64,000 nucleotides of DNA from Methylobacterium phyllostachyos (GTDB taxonomy: Bacteria; Pseudomonadota; Alphaproteobacteria; Rhizobiales; Beijerinckiaceae). How positions within the stretch are numbered: position 1 is the first letter of the stretch; every line of letters starts with the position of its first letter. The translations under genes were made by a program, and so were the position numbers. Shown here piece after piece: positions 19,173-27,490 of this stretch. The stretch lies in contig NZ_FNHS01000002.1 of assembly GCF_900103445.1 (NCBI RefSeq), positions 248,001-312,000 of the forward strand, written 5' to 3'. The notes beneath the pieces are model-generated. The model did no database searches and had not been told where the DNA came from. It saw only the letters and a program-made list of their open reading frames with translations.

Positions 19173-20320
19173 GACGGGGCTTCCTCGGGGTGTGGTTTCT
19201 TCGCCGCGCAGACGGCCCGCAGGTGTGCCGTCCGCGTCTCCAACAGGGCGAGCACCTCCGCCCGGTCCGCGCCTTCGGCCAGCACCGTGCAGAGCGGCGC
19301 GTCGCGGCGGACCACCGAGCCGGGGCACGGGCGGTCGCGCACGCAGTCCGGCCAAGCGAGGTCCGGCACAGGCGCAAGCTCACGGTCGGCGTAACAGATC
19401 TGCGCGGCGGCCGCACCCGCCGGATGCGCACCGGGATCCGGCATCGGGCCGAGACAGGCGGCGATGTGGGACGCGAAGAGTGGCGTCCCGCGCCGGTCGA
19501 GGATGTCGAGCGTCGCGCCGGGCCTCGGGTTGATCTCGGTGAGCCACCAGTCGGTCCCGTCGACCAGCAAGTCGGCGCTGGCGAGGCCCTGCAGGCCCGT
19601 CGCGGCCACGATTCGCTCAGTCCCGGCGGCGACGGCCTCAACGACCCGAGCGGGAAGCGCCGGGGCGTCTTCGGCGCCGCGAGCGAGCGCCCCGGCATAG
19701 CGGAAGGGTCGGATCGGCGATGGCGCGCACCATTGCTCGGTGACCGCGAGGACGCGAATCCTGTGTCCGTCAGCGAGGATGTTGAGGGCGTGCGGCCGGC
19801 CTGGCACACGCGCCTGGAAATAATAACCCGACGGCGCAGGCGACCGGGTCGCAGGCCGGATGTGGCTGCCGCCGGAGCCCCCTTCCCGCTTGAGCAGCCA
19901 AGCCGATGGATCCGGCGGCGGGTCGGTCGCCACGGCAGGATGCGGCACGCCGAGGCGCGCGCACAGGGCCGCGAAGGCCAGGGGATCCTTGAGGGCGCCG
20001 ACGGTGTCGGCAGAGGCGCCGATCAGCCGGTGCCGGGCGGCGAGGCGCCCGATCAGGCGGGGCGCGTCCTCGAAGCCGCTGCCCAGGACGAGGCCGACTG
20101 CTCGCCCAGCCATCTCGGCGAGATCATCGAGCGCAGCCAGCGTGGCGGTGGAAGCGAGGGCCGTGCCGAACCGTCCCGGTAGCGGCCGGTAGGCCTCCGC
20201 CAGAGCCCGCGTGTCGGCATCGCCGAACAGGTCGGCAACGAAGGGGCGAAGCCCGGCCCGACGCGCGGCCTCGGCCAGGGCGCGTCCGGCCTGGGCGGCG
20301 ATCAGGACCGCATCCGCCAT
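19169..20320 (-). CDS. ATP-grasp protein of the H4MPT cluster (orf17 type)
   Basis: A 383-residue protein with an N-terminal Rossmann-like preATP-grasp part and an ATP-grasp core: [16 protein letters not shown] (glycine loop) and [17 protein letters not shown] (E-x-N metal site). About 70 C-terminal residues form a separate Cys-containing tail. It matches 'orf17' of the M. extorquens C1 cluster, placed between mtdB and mch and associated with dephospho-H4MPT/methylofuran synthesis; the reaction is not established as far as I know. The glycine-rich loop resembles carbamoyl-phosphate-synthetase-like ligases more than RimK. It starts 26 bp after mtdB and overlaps mch. Confidence 0.8.
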   Translation of the reverse strand: MADAVLIAAQAGRALAEAARRAGLRPFVADLFGDADTRALAEAYRPLPGRFGTALASTATLAALDDLAEMAGRAVGLVLGSGFEDAPRLIGRLAARHRLIGASADTVGALKDPLAFAALCARLGVPHPAVATDPPPDPSAWLLKREGGSGGSHIRPATRSPAPSGYYFQARVPGRPHALNILADGHRIRVLAVTEQWCAPSPIRPFRYAGALARGAEDAPALPARVVEAVAAGTERIVAATGLQGLASADLLVDGTDWWLTEINPRPGATLDILDRRGTPLFASHIAACLGPMPDPGAHPAGAAAAQICYADRELAPVPDLAWPDCVRDRPCPGSVVRRDAPLCTVLAEGADRAEVLALLETRTAHLRAVCAAKKPHPEEAPS

Positions 20321-20345
20321 CGCGCGCCGGTCCCGATGCGGATGA

Positions 20346-21239
20346 TCAGCCGGCGATCTCCATGGCGAGCGCGTAGGCGTCGCGGAAGTCGAGACAGAGC
20401 GGCGTGTCGGAGGCGAGCATCCGATCGAACAGGCGCCGCTGCGTCTGATATTTGACATTGCCCACGGCCAGCGCGCCGATGCCGACGCCCTTGCCGGACG
20501 GCAGCGGCACGTCGACGGCGTTGACGTCGATCCCCGCGATGCCGGCGGGCGGAACGGCGTTGACGTCCGACGCGACAAGGAGCTTCGGCGCTGATTTCAG
20601 ATCCTCGGTGGTGAGGATCGGGATGCCCGCCGGGCCAGCCGAGAGGATCACGTCTGCGTCCCGGATGGCGACGCGGCGATCCTCGGGCGTCGTGCCATCG
20701 ACGGCGCCAACCTCGATCCCGAAGCGCCACTTCATGGTGAAGGCGATCTTCGAGACGCGCTCCTCGCCGTCATGTCCGACCAGGACGGTGGTGGCGCCTT
20801 GCAGGGCGCCGATCACCGCAGCCACGTAGGCGACCACGCCCGCGCCGCCGAAGATCACGATGCGCTTGCCCTGGAGGTCGGTGTTGAATTTCTGCCGCAG
20901 AGCGCGGGAGACCTGAGCCACCATGGCGGCGCCGGTGGTGAACGAGCCCGCCGGATCGGCGAAGACGTGGTTCACGAAGGGCGGCACGAAGGCCTTCTTG
21001 GCGCGGTCGACCATGTCGAGGGCGTCCTCGGCGTTCTTGCCGCCGATGAAGATGCCCGTGCGCGTCCCGTCGGCCGGAGCGCGGGAGAAAATCGAATCCT
21101 GGGTCAGCGAGACCACGTCGGCGAGGCTGACCTCCGTGTAGGTCACCACCGTCTCGAAGCCGGCATCCACGGCCATGTTCACGTCGAACGGGCTCATGTG
21201 CCGGAGCGGCGTCAGCATGTGGAGGATCGAGCGGGCCAT
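20346..21239 (-). CDS. mtdB: NAD(P)-dependent methylene-H4MPT dehydrogenase
   Basis: Oxidises methylene-H4MPT to methenyl-H4MPT, between Fae and Mch. The 297-residue protein starts MARSILHMLTPLRHMSPFDVNMAVDAG, a start characteristic of the MtdA/MtdB family. It has a Rossmann loop VIFGGAGVVAYVAAVIG for NAD(P) and the substrate-side segment SAGPAGIPILT. The context among mch and H4MPT genes favours MtdB over the tetrahydrofolate-linked MtdA. It lies 84 bp downstream of the beta-RFAP synthase gene on the same strand. Confidence 0.96.
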   Translation of the reverse strand: MARSILHMLTPLRHMSPFDVNMAVDAGFETVVTYTEVSLADVVSLTQDSIFSRAPADGTRTGIFIGGKNAEDALDMVDRAKKAFVPPFVNHVFADPAGSFTTGAAMVAQVSRALRQKFNTDLQGKRIVIFGGAGVVAYVAAVIGALQGATTVLVGHDGEERVSKIAFTMKWRFGIEVGAVDGTTPEDRRVAIRDADVILSAGPAGIPILTTEDLKSAPKLLVASDVNAVPPAGIAGIDVNAVDVPLPSGKGVGIGALAVGNVKYQTQRRLFDRMLASDTPLCLDFRDAYALAMEIAG

Positions 21240-21323
21240 AGAATCCTCGTTCGGCGCGACCGATGCGCCTCCCGCGTGTCCAAACCCAGAGCGGCGCTCC
21301 GGGTCAAGCCCAGAGCGGCCGGC

Positions 21324-22298
21324 TTACGCACGACAGCTCACCGAAGCGCCCTTGTTCCGACCGCGGGCGATGCGGAACTGTAGCGGCCCGCCTCGATCGA
21401 GGCTCGCCACGAGGGCGCGGGCGTCCGATTCGGTGGGCATGAGCACGAAACCGGTGGGACCCCAGGAAGATTGGCCGTAGCCGGGCACGCCCTGCGCCGC
21501 GACGGTGGCGAGCACCTGTGCCACCGCGGCGCTCGCGTAACGACCGCCCTGATGGGGCGCGAAGTGGTCGCCGATGAGATCCTGGATCCGCGTGATGCCG
21601 GCGCCGAAGCCCTGGGGCTCGGCCAGAGCGACGGCCGGAAGGATCTGCATCAGCACGATCCGGCAGATCTCCGCGGCCTGGGCCTCGGGAAAGCGCGGAA
21701 GGTCGCGGAACGCCGCGACCTCGCGGGCGCCGTGGACCCCCGCCATGCCGGGATCGAGGATGAGGACGACGCGCCACGCCTCGGGATAGGGCAGCCGCGC
21801 GATGACCGGCGGCGGGCCTCCGTCCGGGCCGCGGCCGCCATCGACGATCAGGCCACCCTCCGTGAAAGCGCGCAGGCCGACGCCGGAGCGGTTGCCCCGG
21901 TCGAGGCTGGCCGCGAAGGCGTCGGGCGTGAAGGTTTGGCCCTCCAGGCGGGCCATCGCGGCGGCTACCGCGAGGGCGAGCTGGGTGCCCGAGCCGAAAC
22001 CGGCATGGGCCGGTATCGTCCGCTCGACTTGCAGCGATACGGCTTCCCCGCCGCCCAGATGCGCGGCGGCTGCATGGACATAGCCGCGGACGCGTTCGGC
22101 CTCGGGTCCCGAAACGGAGAGCTGCGGCGCGCGGCGGGCAGTCAGGGCCAGGGTGGGTTCATCGAGCGCGAGGCCGAGGCTGCCGAATCGACGGCCGAGG
22201 CCACCATGGAGGTCCAAGAAGCCGAAATGGAGCCGCGCTGGCGCCTCGACCCGCACGGTGCCGTCCGCCGCTTCGTTCCGCTCGCGGACTCCGTCCAC
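21324..22298 (-). CDS. mptG: Beta-ribofuranosylaminobenzene 5'-phosphate synthase
   Basis: Makes beta-RFAP from 4-hydroxy- or 4-aminobenzoate and PRPP, the first committed step of methanopterin synthesis. The 324-residue GHMP-fold protein shows VEAPARLHFGFLDLHGGLGRRFGSLG at the N-terminus, the glycine loop AHAGFGSGTQLALAVAAA, and the C-terminal GQSSWGPTGFVLMP. The GTG start (22298) is preceded by GGAGG at 8 nt spacing, a near-ideal site. It heads the minus-strand H4MPT gene run and is divergent from fhcB. Confidence 0.94.
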   Translation of the reverse strand: MDGVRERNEAADGTVRVEAPARLHFGFLDLHGGLGRRFGSLGLALDEPTLALTARRAPQLSVSGPEAERVRGYVHAAAAHLGGGEAVSLQVERTIPAHAGFGSGTQLALAVAAAMARLEGQTFTPDAFAASLDRGNRSGVGLRAFTEGGLIVDGGRGPDGGPPPVIARLPYPEAWRVVLILDPGMAGVHGAREVAAFRDLPRFPEAQAAEICRIVLMQILPAVALAEPQGFGAGITRIQDLIGDHFAPHQGGRYASAAVAQVLATVAAQGVPGYGQSSWGPTGFVLMPTESDARALVASLDRGGPLQFRIARGRNKGASVSCRA

Positions 22299-22658
22299 AA
22301 CAATCCCCTCCGATCCTGCCCGTCCAATGGTGGCGCGGCGCGCTTTTCACATACGGCTGGGTTCGGGGGCAATCGCGTCCGGTTCGATCGGTGCGGGGGC
22401 GGACCGGTGAAGCGGCAACATGACCGCGCCGATCCGGCTCCCGACCTGCTTCTCCGTCGAACCCCCTTGCCGCGGTGCGTGGATGAGGGCAAATCTACCG
22501 CCGCGACGGCGCGCCGAGTTTGCCGCCCACCCGGAACTCGCTGGGTGGATGAGCCATTCCGATTCGGTGGGGACCTCTCTTCGTGAGCGTCCCCGCTTCG
22601 TCAGGTCTTACGGCCGTCGCCCGCTCCGAAGCCAAGCAAGAACGTTGCGAGAGGGAGC
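22299..22658. other. Divergent control region between mptG and fhcB
   Basis: A 360-bp gap between two C1 operons running in opposite directions. It must hold both promoters, but I find no confident -35/-10 pair or operator. GAGAGGGAG just before 22659 serves as the fhcB ribosome site. No frame in it looks coding. Confidence 0.6.
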
Positions 22659-23729
22659 ATGGCAGCCTGGGTGAAGGGTGGCGCGACGGACGCGGGCACC
22701 GCCATCGGGGCGGCCGCATCCCTGCTCGCCAGGGCGCGCGCGCCGGTGATTGCCGGCCTCAGCGCCGACGTGGCTGCGATCCGCGCGGCTTACGATCTCG
22801 CGGGGCGCATCGGCGCCTCCGTCGACACTGCCGGCTCGGCCGGCACTTACGCGGATCTCGCCTCCCTCAGCCGGGTCGGGGCGTTGACCTCGACACCTGC
22901 GGAGGCCGTTGGGCGCGCCGATGTGGTGCTGGTGGTCGGTGCCGCCCCCTGGCAGGCGCCGCTCCTGAAGCGTTTGATCGACGCTAAGCCGACGCGCGGG
23001 CGCGCCGCCGGATCGGACCGCCTCGTTCTCGCGGTCGGCGCCAACGCGACTGCGTCTCTGTCCTGGCCGGCGGAGGGCGGGCTGGTGGAGGCGGTCGGCG
23101 TGGTGCGGGCCTATGCCCGCGGCCATCTCGCCGGTGATGACATCCCGGGCCAGATCGCCGCTCGGCTCATAGCCGGCCAGTACGGCGTGCTCCTCTACGA
23201 TCCCGCCGAACTCGGCGAGGCTGGCATCGAGATGCTTCAAGGCCTCGCCATGGAGCTGAGCGAGGTGACGCGTTGCTTCACACTTGCGGTCGGCGGCGTC
23301 GGCCAGGACCGGGCCGTGGTCCCGGTCTCGGCTTGGCTGACCGGTCAGGCGCCGCGCAGCGGCTTCGGACGCCGGGTACCGGAGCACGATCCCTGGCGCT
23401 TCGATGCCGCCCGGCAGGTCGCCGCCGGCGAGGTTGACGCCGTCCTATGGCTGGGTGCCGTCCCGGTGGCGCGGCCGGACTGGCTGTCGCGCGTTCCGTC
23501 GGTCGCGCTGGTTGCGGACGGCGAGGCGCAGGCCGCCGAGGTGGTGATCGGGGTCGGCCAGCCCGGCCGCGACCATGGCGGGGTATTGTGGAACGAGCAG
23601 CGCGCCGCGCTGACCTATTGGCCGGCCTCGGCGCCGTCGGACCTGCCATCCGCCGCGTCGGTGCTGGGTGCCCTCCGGGAGCGCCTTGTCCGGGGTCAGG
23701 CTGCGCCGAGGAGTGAAGCCGCATGCTGA
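22659..23729 (+). CDS. fhcB: Formyltransferase/hydrolase complex subunit B
   Basis: Subunit of the Fhc complex, which moves the formyl group from formyl-H4MPT to methylofuran and hydrolyses it to formate. The 356-residue protein is related to the archaeal formylmethanofuran dehydrogenase subunit B, with domains of the molybdopterin-oxidoreductase fold. I see no Cys/Sec cofactor ligand or iron-sulfur motif, consistent with bacterial Fhc being a hydrolase rather than a redox enzyme. The ATG at 22659 follows GAGAGGGAG. The fhcA start overlaps its end by 7 bp. First gene of the fhcBADC operon. Confidence 0.93.
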   Translation: MAAWVKGGATDAGTAIGAAASLLARARAPVIAGLSADVAAIRAAYDLAGRIGASVDTAGSAGTYADLASLSRVGALTSTPAEAVGRADVVLVVGAAPWQAPLLKRLIDAKPTRGRAAGSDRLVLAVGANATASLSWPAEGGLVEAVGVVRAYARGHLAGDDIPGQIAARLIAGQYGVLLYDPAELGEAGIEMLQGLAMELSEVTRCFTLAVGGVGQDRAVVPVSAWLTGQAPRSGFGRRVPEHDPWRFDAARQVAAGEVDAVLWLGAVPVARPDWLSRVPSVALVADGEAQAAEVVIGVGQPGRDHGGVLWNEQRAALTYWPASAPSDLPSAASVLGALRERLVRGQAAPRSEAAC

Positions 23730-25369
23730 GCGTGATTCGGGGCGGGCGCGTCGTCGATCCGACCGCGTCCCGCGATTCCGTGGGCGATGTGTGGATCGAA
23801 GACGGCCGCGTCATCGATCCGCCGGGTCGCGAGCCCGACGCGGTGATCGACGCCGCGGGCTGCGTGGTGATGGCGGGCGGCGTCGAGGTGCATTCGCACA
23901 TCGCGGGCGGCAACGTGATCACCTCGCGGCTGCTCCTGCCGGATCTCTACGTGAGTGAGGCGGCGCCCGAGGGGCATCCCTTCGCGCATGCCGGCGGGGC
24001 CGCGGCCTGGATCGGCTCGACCTACGCGCGGATGGGCTACACGACCGCGGTCGAGCCCGCGATGCCGCCGACCCACGCGCTCGCGACGCAGCTCGAACTC
24101 GCCGACATCCCGCTGCTCGACCGCGGCGCGCTGACCGTGATGGGCAACGATGACCAGCTCCTGCAGCTGCTGCGCGAGCGTCAGGGCGGCAACGCCGTGC
24201 GCGACCTCGTGGCCCTGTCGGTCGCCGAATCGCGCGGCCTCGGGGTGAAGTGCATCAACGCGGGCGGCGCCTCCGCCTTCAAGGACGGGGCCCTGCGCCT
24301 GTCGCTCGACGACGAGATTCCCTGCTACGGCCTCTCGACCCGGCAGATCATGGGCTCGCTCCTCGACGCGGTCGAGGAGATCGGCGTCCCGCACCCGCTG
24401 CACGTCCACTGCAATAATCTGGGCCTGCCGGGCGCCGACGACAGCTTCATGGCGACGCTCGACGCGGCGGAGGGTCGGCGCATCCACTTCGCGCACGCCC
24501 AGTTCTACGCCTACGGCGCGGTCGATCCGGCCAATCCCGGCACCGGCGGGTTCCGTTCGGCCGCGGAACGCATCGCCCAGGCCATCACCGACAACCCGAA
24601 CGCCACCCTGGATATCGGGCAGGTGGTGTTCGGCCAAACGGTCACGGTGTCCCTCGACATCCTGCGCCAGTTCGCGGGGCGGAAGGGCGCCAACCCGAAG
24701 AAGTGGGTGCTGAACGCGGGCGATGCCGAGGGCGGCGGCGTGGTGCCGTTCCTGTACCGGCCCAAGGGCCCAACCAGCTCGCTGCAATGGGCGATCGGCT
24801 TGGAGATCATGCTCCTCTCCACCGATCCGGAACGCACGATCCTGACGACGGATCACCCGAATGGCGGCCCGTTCACCCAGTATCCGCGCATCATCCACCT
24901 GTTGATGGACAAGGGGGAGCGCGACCGCGAGATCGCGACGCTGCCCAAGATCGTCGGCGAGCGCTCGAGCTTGCCGGGTCTGGAGCGCGAGTACACGCTC
25001 TCGGAAATCGCGCAGCTGACCCGGTCCGGACCGGCAAAGCTCCTGGGGCTCGCCGACCGCGGCCATCTGCGGGCCGGCGCCCGGGCCGATGTCGCCGTCT
25101 ATCGCGACGACACCGACCGCACCGCCATGTTCACCGCCGCGAAGCTCGTCCTCAAGGACGGTGTGCCGATCGTCGAGGACGGCGAGGTCGTGGAATGGCG
25201 CTCCGGGCGTACGCTCTCGCTCTCGGTCGAGTCGGACAAGGCCATGGCAAAGCGCGCCGACGCCTACCTGACCGAGCGGTTCGGCGAGGGCCTCGACAGC
25301 TTCGCCGTGCCCGATGCGGCCTTCGGCGAGGGCCAGGAGAACTTCGAGGCGGTGCCATGCCGGGTCTGA
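23723..25369 (+). CDS. fhcA: Formyltransferase/hydrolase complex subunit A (amidohydrolase)
   Basis: The hydrolytic subunit of Fhc, releasing formate from formyl-methylofuran. The 548-residue amidohydrolase-fold protein shows the metal-site GGVEVHSHIAGGNV (His-x-His), CNNLGLPGADDSF, the histidine segment IHFAHAQFYAYG, and TTDHPNGGPFTQYPRIIHLLMD near the C-terminus, all typical of FwdA/FhcA. It overlaps fhcB by 7 bp and is followed by fhcD after 27 bp. Confidence 0.96.
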   Translation: MLSVIRGGRVVDPTASRDSVGDVWIEDGRVIDPPGREPDAVIDAAGCVVMAGGVEVHSHIAGGNVITSRLLLPDLYVSEAAPEGHPFAHAGGAAAWIGSTYARMGYTTAVEPAMPPTHALATQLELADIPLLDRGALTVMGNDDQLLQLLRERQGGNAVRDLVALSVAESRGLGVKCINAGGASAFKDGALRLSLDDEIPCYGLSTRQIMGSLLDAVEEIGVPHPLHVHCNNLGLPGADDSFMATLDAAEGRRIHFAHAQFYAYGAVDPANPGTGGFRSAAERIAQAITDNPNATLDIGQVVFGQTVTVSLDILRQFAGRKGANPKKWVLNAGDAEGGGVVPFLYRPKGPTSSLQWAIGLEIMLLSTDPERTILTTDHPNGGPFTQYPRIIHLLMDKGERDREIATLPKIVGERSSLPGLEREYTLSEIAQLTRSGPAKLLGLADRGHLRAGARADVAVYRDDTDRTAMFTAAKLVLKDGVPIVEDGEVVEWRSGRTLSLSVESDKAMAKRADAYLTERFGEGLDSFAVPDAAFGEGQENFEAVPCRV

Positions 25370-25396
25370 TCAGCGGGGCGAGCCGCGGGAACAACG

Positions 25397-26344
25397 ATGT
25401 CTGATCTGTCCCTCAATGGCATTCCTGTCGTCGACACCTTCGCGGAGGCGTTCGACGTGGCCGGCACGGCCATTATCGTCACGAACGACACGGCCAAATG
25501 GGCGATGATCGCCGCCACCACGATGACGGGCTTCGCCACCTCGGTCATCGGCTGCGGCGCCGAGGCCGGGATCGACGCCGAGCTGTCGCCGGAGGAGACT
25601 CCGGACGGGCGGCCGGGCGTGCGCATCCTGCTGTTCGGCTTCGAGCCGAACGGACTCAAGGAGCAGCTGATCAAGCGGGTCGGCCAGTGCATCCTCACCT
25701 GCCCGGGCACGGCCTGCTACGCGGGCGTCGAGGGGCCGACCAAGATCAAGCTCGGCGGCGCAATTCGCTATTTCGGCGACGGGTTCGCGGTGGCCAAGCG
25801 CCTGCCCGACGCCACCGGCAAGGAGCGACGCTACTGGCGCATCCCGGTGATGGACGGCGAGTTCCTGTGCGAGGATTCGGTCCGGGCCGTGGACGGTGCG
25901 GTCGGCGGCGGCAACCTGCTGTTCCTGGGGCGCACCCATGCCGAGACGCTGAAGGTCGCCGAGGTGGCGGTGGAGGCCGCCAAGGCGGTGCCGGGCGCGA
26001 TCCTGCCCTTCCCGGGCGGCATCGTGCGCTCCGGCTCGAAGGTCGGCGGGCGGACCAAGGGCATGATGGCCTCGACCAACGATGCCTACTGCCCGACCCT
26101 CAAGGGCCGCGCCGGCTCGGCTCTGCCGGCTGAGTGCGGGGTGGTGCTGGAGATCGTGATCGACGCCCTCACCTCGCAGGGCGTGTCCGACTCGATGCGC
26201 GCCGGCCTGCACGCGGCGACCGAGATCGGCGGGAAGCACGGCCTGATCGCCGTCACGGCCGGCAATTACGGCGGCAATCTCGGCCGCCATCACTACCACC
26301 TGCGCGACCTGATCGCGCGCGACGACGCCAAGCTGGAGGGCTGA
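25397..26344 (+). CDS. fhcD: Formylmethanofuran:H4MPT formyltransferase, Fhc subunit D
   Basis: Transfers the formyl group between formyl-H4MPT and methylofuran inside the Fhc complex. The 315-residue Ftr-family protein begins SDLSLNGIPVVDTFAEAFDVAGTAIIVTN and carries the family segments GCGAEAGID, LTCPGTACYAGV and GGIVRSGSKVGGRTKGMMASTND. Length is close to archaeal Ftr. It lies between fhcA and fhcC, with only three bases before the fhcC GTG start. Confidence 0.97.
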   Translation: MSDLSLNGIPVVDTFAEAFDVAGTAIIVTNDTAKWAMIAATTMTGFATSVIGCGAEAGIDAELSPEETPDGRPGVRILLFGFEPNGLKEQLIKRVGQCILTCPGTACYAGVEGPTKIKLGGAIRYFGDGFAVAKRLPDATGKERRYWRIPVMDGEFLCEDSVRAVDGAVGGGNLLFLGRTHAETLKVAEVAVEAAKAVPGAILPFPGGIVRSGSKVGGRTKGMMASTNDAYCPTLKGRAGSALPAECGVVLEIVIDALTSQGVSDSMRAGLHAATEIGGKHGLIAVTAGNYGGNLGRHHYHLRDLIARDDAKLEG

Positions 26345-26347
26345 GCC

Positions 26348-27142
26348 GTGAGCACCCTCACCCTGCGCCAAGCGCCGCCCGAGCGGTTGGATTTTCTGAA
26401 CATCAATCCCCTGGCGCTGAGCCGCCTGTCACAGGGCGAAGTTGAGCGCCTGGAGATCGGCACCACCCGGACGGGCGTGCGCCTGGGCGATTGCTTTTCC
26501 GTATCCCTCGACAAATCCGATACCCTCACCATCGAGGGGGGCCACGAGCGCCTGGATCGGGTCGGTGCCTCCCTGTCGGAGGGCGCGATCCGGGTGACCG
26601 GCGATGTCGGCCAGCGCCTTGGCGCCGGCATGGCGGGCGGCAGCCTGACGATCACCGGGAATGCCGGCCCCTACGCGGCCTCCGGCGCGACCGGCGGCAC
26701 GATCACCATCGCGGGCGATGCCGGCGATTATGCCGGCGGTGCCGTCTACGCTGCCAAGGTCGGGCTCGACGGGGCGACGCTGATCATCCGCGGCAATGCC
26801 GGTGCCCATCTCGGCGACCGGATGCGGCGCGGGACGATCCTGGCTGGGCGCGCGGGCGCCATGGCGGGCTCGCGCATGATCGCCGGCACTTTGGCGGCCC
26901 TCGCGGTCGGCGACCATCCGGGCCTTGGCATGCGCCGCGGGACGCTTGTCCTTGGCGCGCATGGCCGGATGGCGGCGACCTTCGTGGAGACCGGCGCGCA
27001 CGATCTCGTGTTCCTGCGGTTGCTGTCAAAAGCCCTGCGCGGCCTCAGCCCGGAGCACGCCGACCTCCTCGCCAAGCCCCTGCGGCGCTACTCCGGCGAC
27101 CTCGCCACCATCGCCAAGGGCGAGATCTGGGTCGCGGCCTGA
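26348..27142 (+). CDS. fhcC: Formyltransferase/hydrolase complex subunit C
   Basis: Structural subunit of Fhc, related to FwdC and the C-terminal beta-helix domain of glutamate synthase. From about residue 75 the 264-residue sequence is a run of GxGxG-type coils (GQRLGAGMAGGSLTITGNAG, ATGGTITIAGDAGDYAGG, MRRGTILAGRAGAMAGS), typical of a right-handed beta-helix that anchors neighbouring subunits. GTG start three bases after fhcD. Last gene of the operon; a short GC hairpin (27187-27207) without a T-run follows. Confidence 0.94.
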   Translation: MSTLTLRQAPPERLDFLNINPLALSRLSQGEVERLEIGTTRTGVRLGDCFSVSLDKSDTLTIEGGHERLDRVGASLSEGAIRVTGDVGQRLGAGMAGGSLTITGNAGPYAASGATGGTITIAGDAGDYAGGAVYAAKVGLDGATLIIRGNAGAHLGDRMRRGTILAGRAGAMAGSRMIAGTLAALAVGDHPGLGMRRGTLVLGAHGRMAATFVETGAHDLVFLRLLSKALRGLSPEHADLLAKPLRRYSGDLATIAKGEIWVAA

Positions 27143-27223
27143 CGCCGCCTGGGCAGGGCGCGGCGCGCCTCGTATGCTTCTCTCAAGCCGGCCCGCACGA
27201 GGCCGGCGTTGCGGGAAGCGCCC

Positions 27224-27430
27224 ATGCTGCTGCTGCTGTCGATCTGCCTCGTCGCCCAGCCCTCGACGTGCCGCGAGGACCGGATCGAGATGTCCTCCGG
27301 GGCGTCGAGCCCCTTCGTTTGCCTGCGCAACTCCCAGAGTGCGCTGGCGGTCTGGCAGGCCTCCCATCCGGAATGGCACGTCGAGCGCTGGCGCTGCGCC
27401 GCGAAGGGCAGCGTGCCCAAGGACCTATGA
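27224..27430 (+). CDS. Small cysteine-containing protein, unknown
   Basis: A 68-residue product starting MLLLLSICLVAQPSTC. The hydrophobic start is too short for a convincing signal peptide but may direct the protein to the membrane or periplasm. Cysteines occur at residues 8, 16, 33 and 58, with a Trp-rich segment (LAVWQASHPEWHVERWRC). It lies alone between fhcC and the histidine kinase gene. I do not recognise it, but codon use is ordinary for the window. Confidence 0.55.
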   Translation: MLLLLSICLVAQPSTCREDRIEMSSGASSPFVCLRNSQSALAVWQASHPEWHVERWRCAAKGSVPKDL

Positions 27431-27490
27431 CAGCGTCTTGGCCCCACAGCCGGGCAGTGCGATGCTGAGCCCGGCATCGAGGGCGGCACC

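Noticed and set aside
21285..21319. Direct repeat CCCAGAGCGGC twice, 24 bp apart, between mtdB and mptG
   Set aside because: Too short and GC-rich to separate from chance; no known site matches.
27187..27207. GCCGGCC-N7-GGCCGGC hairpin after fhcC as a terminator
   Set aside because: No T-run follows, and such GC palindromes are frequent at this base composition.
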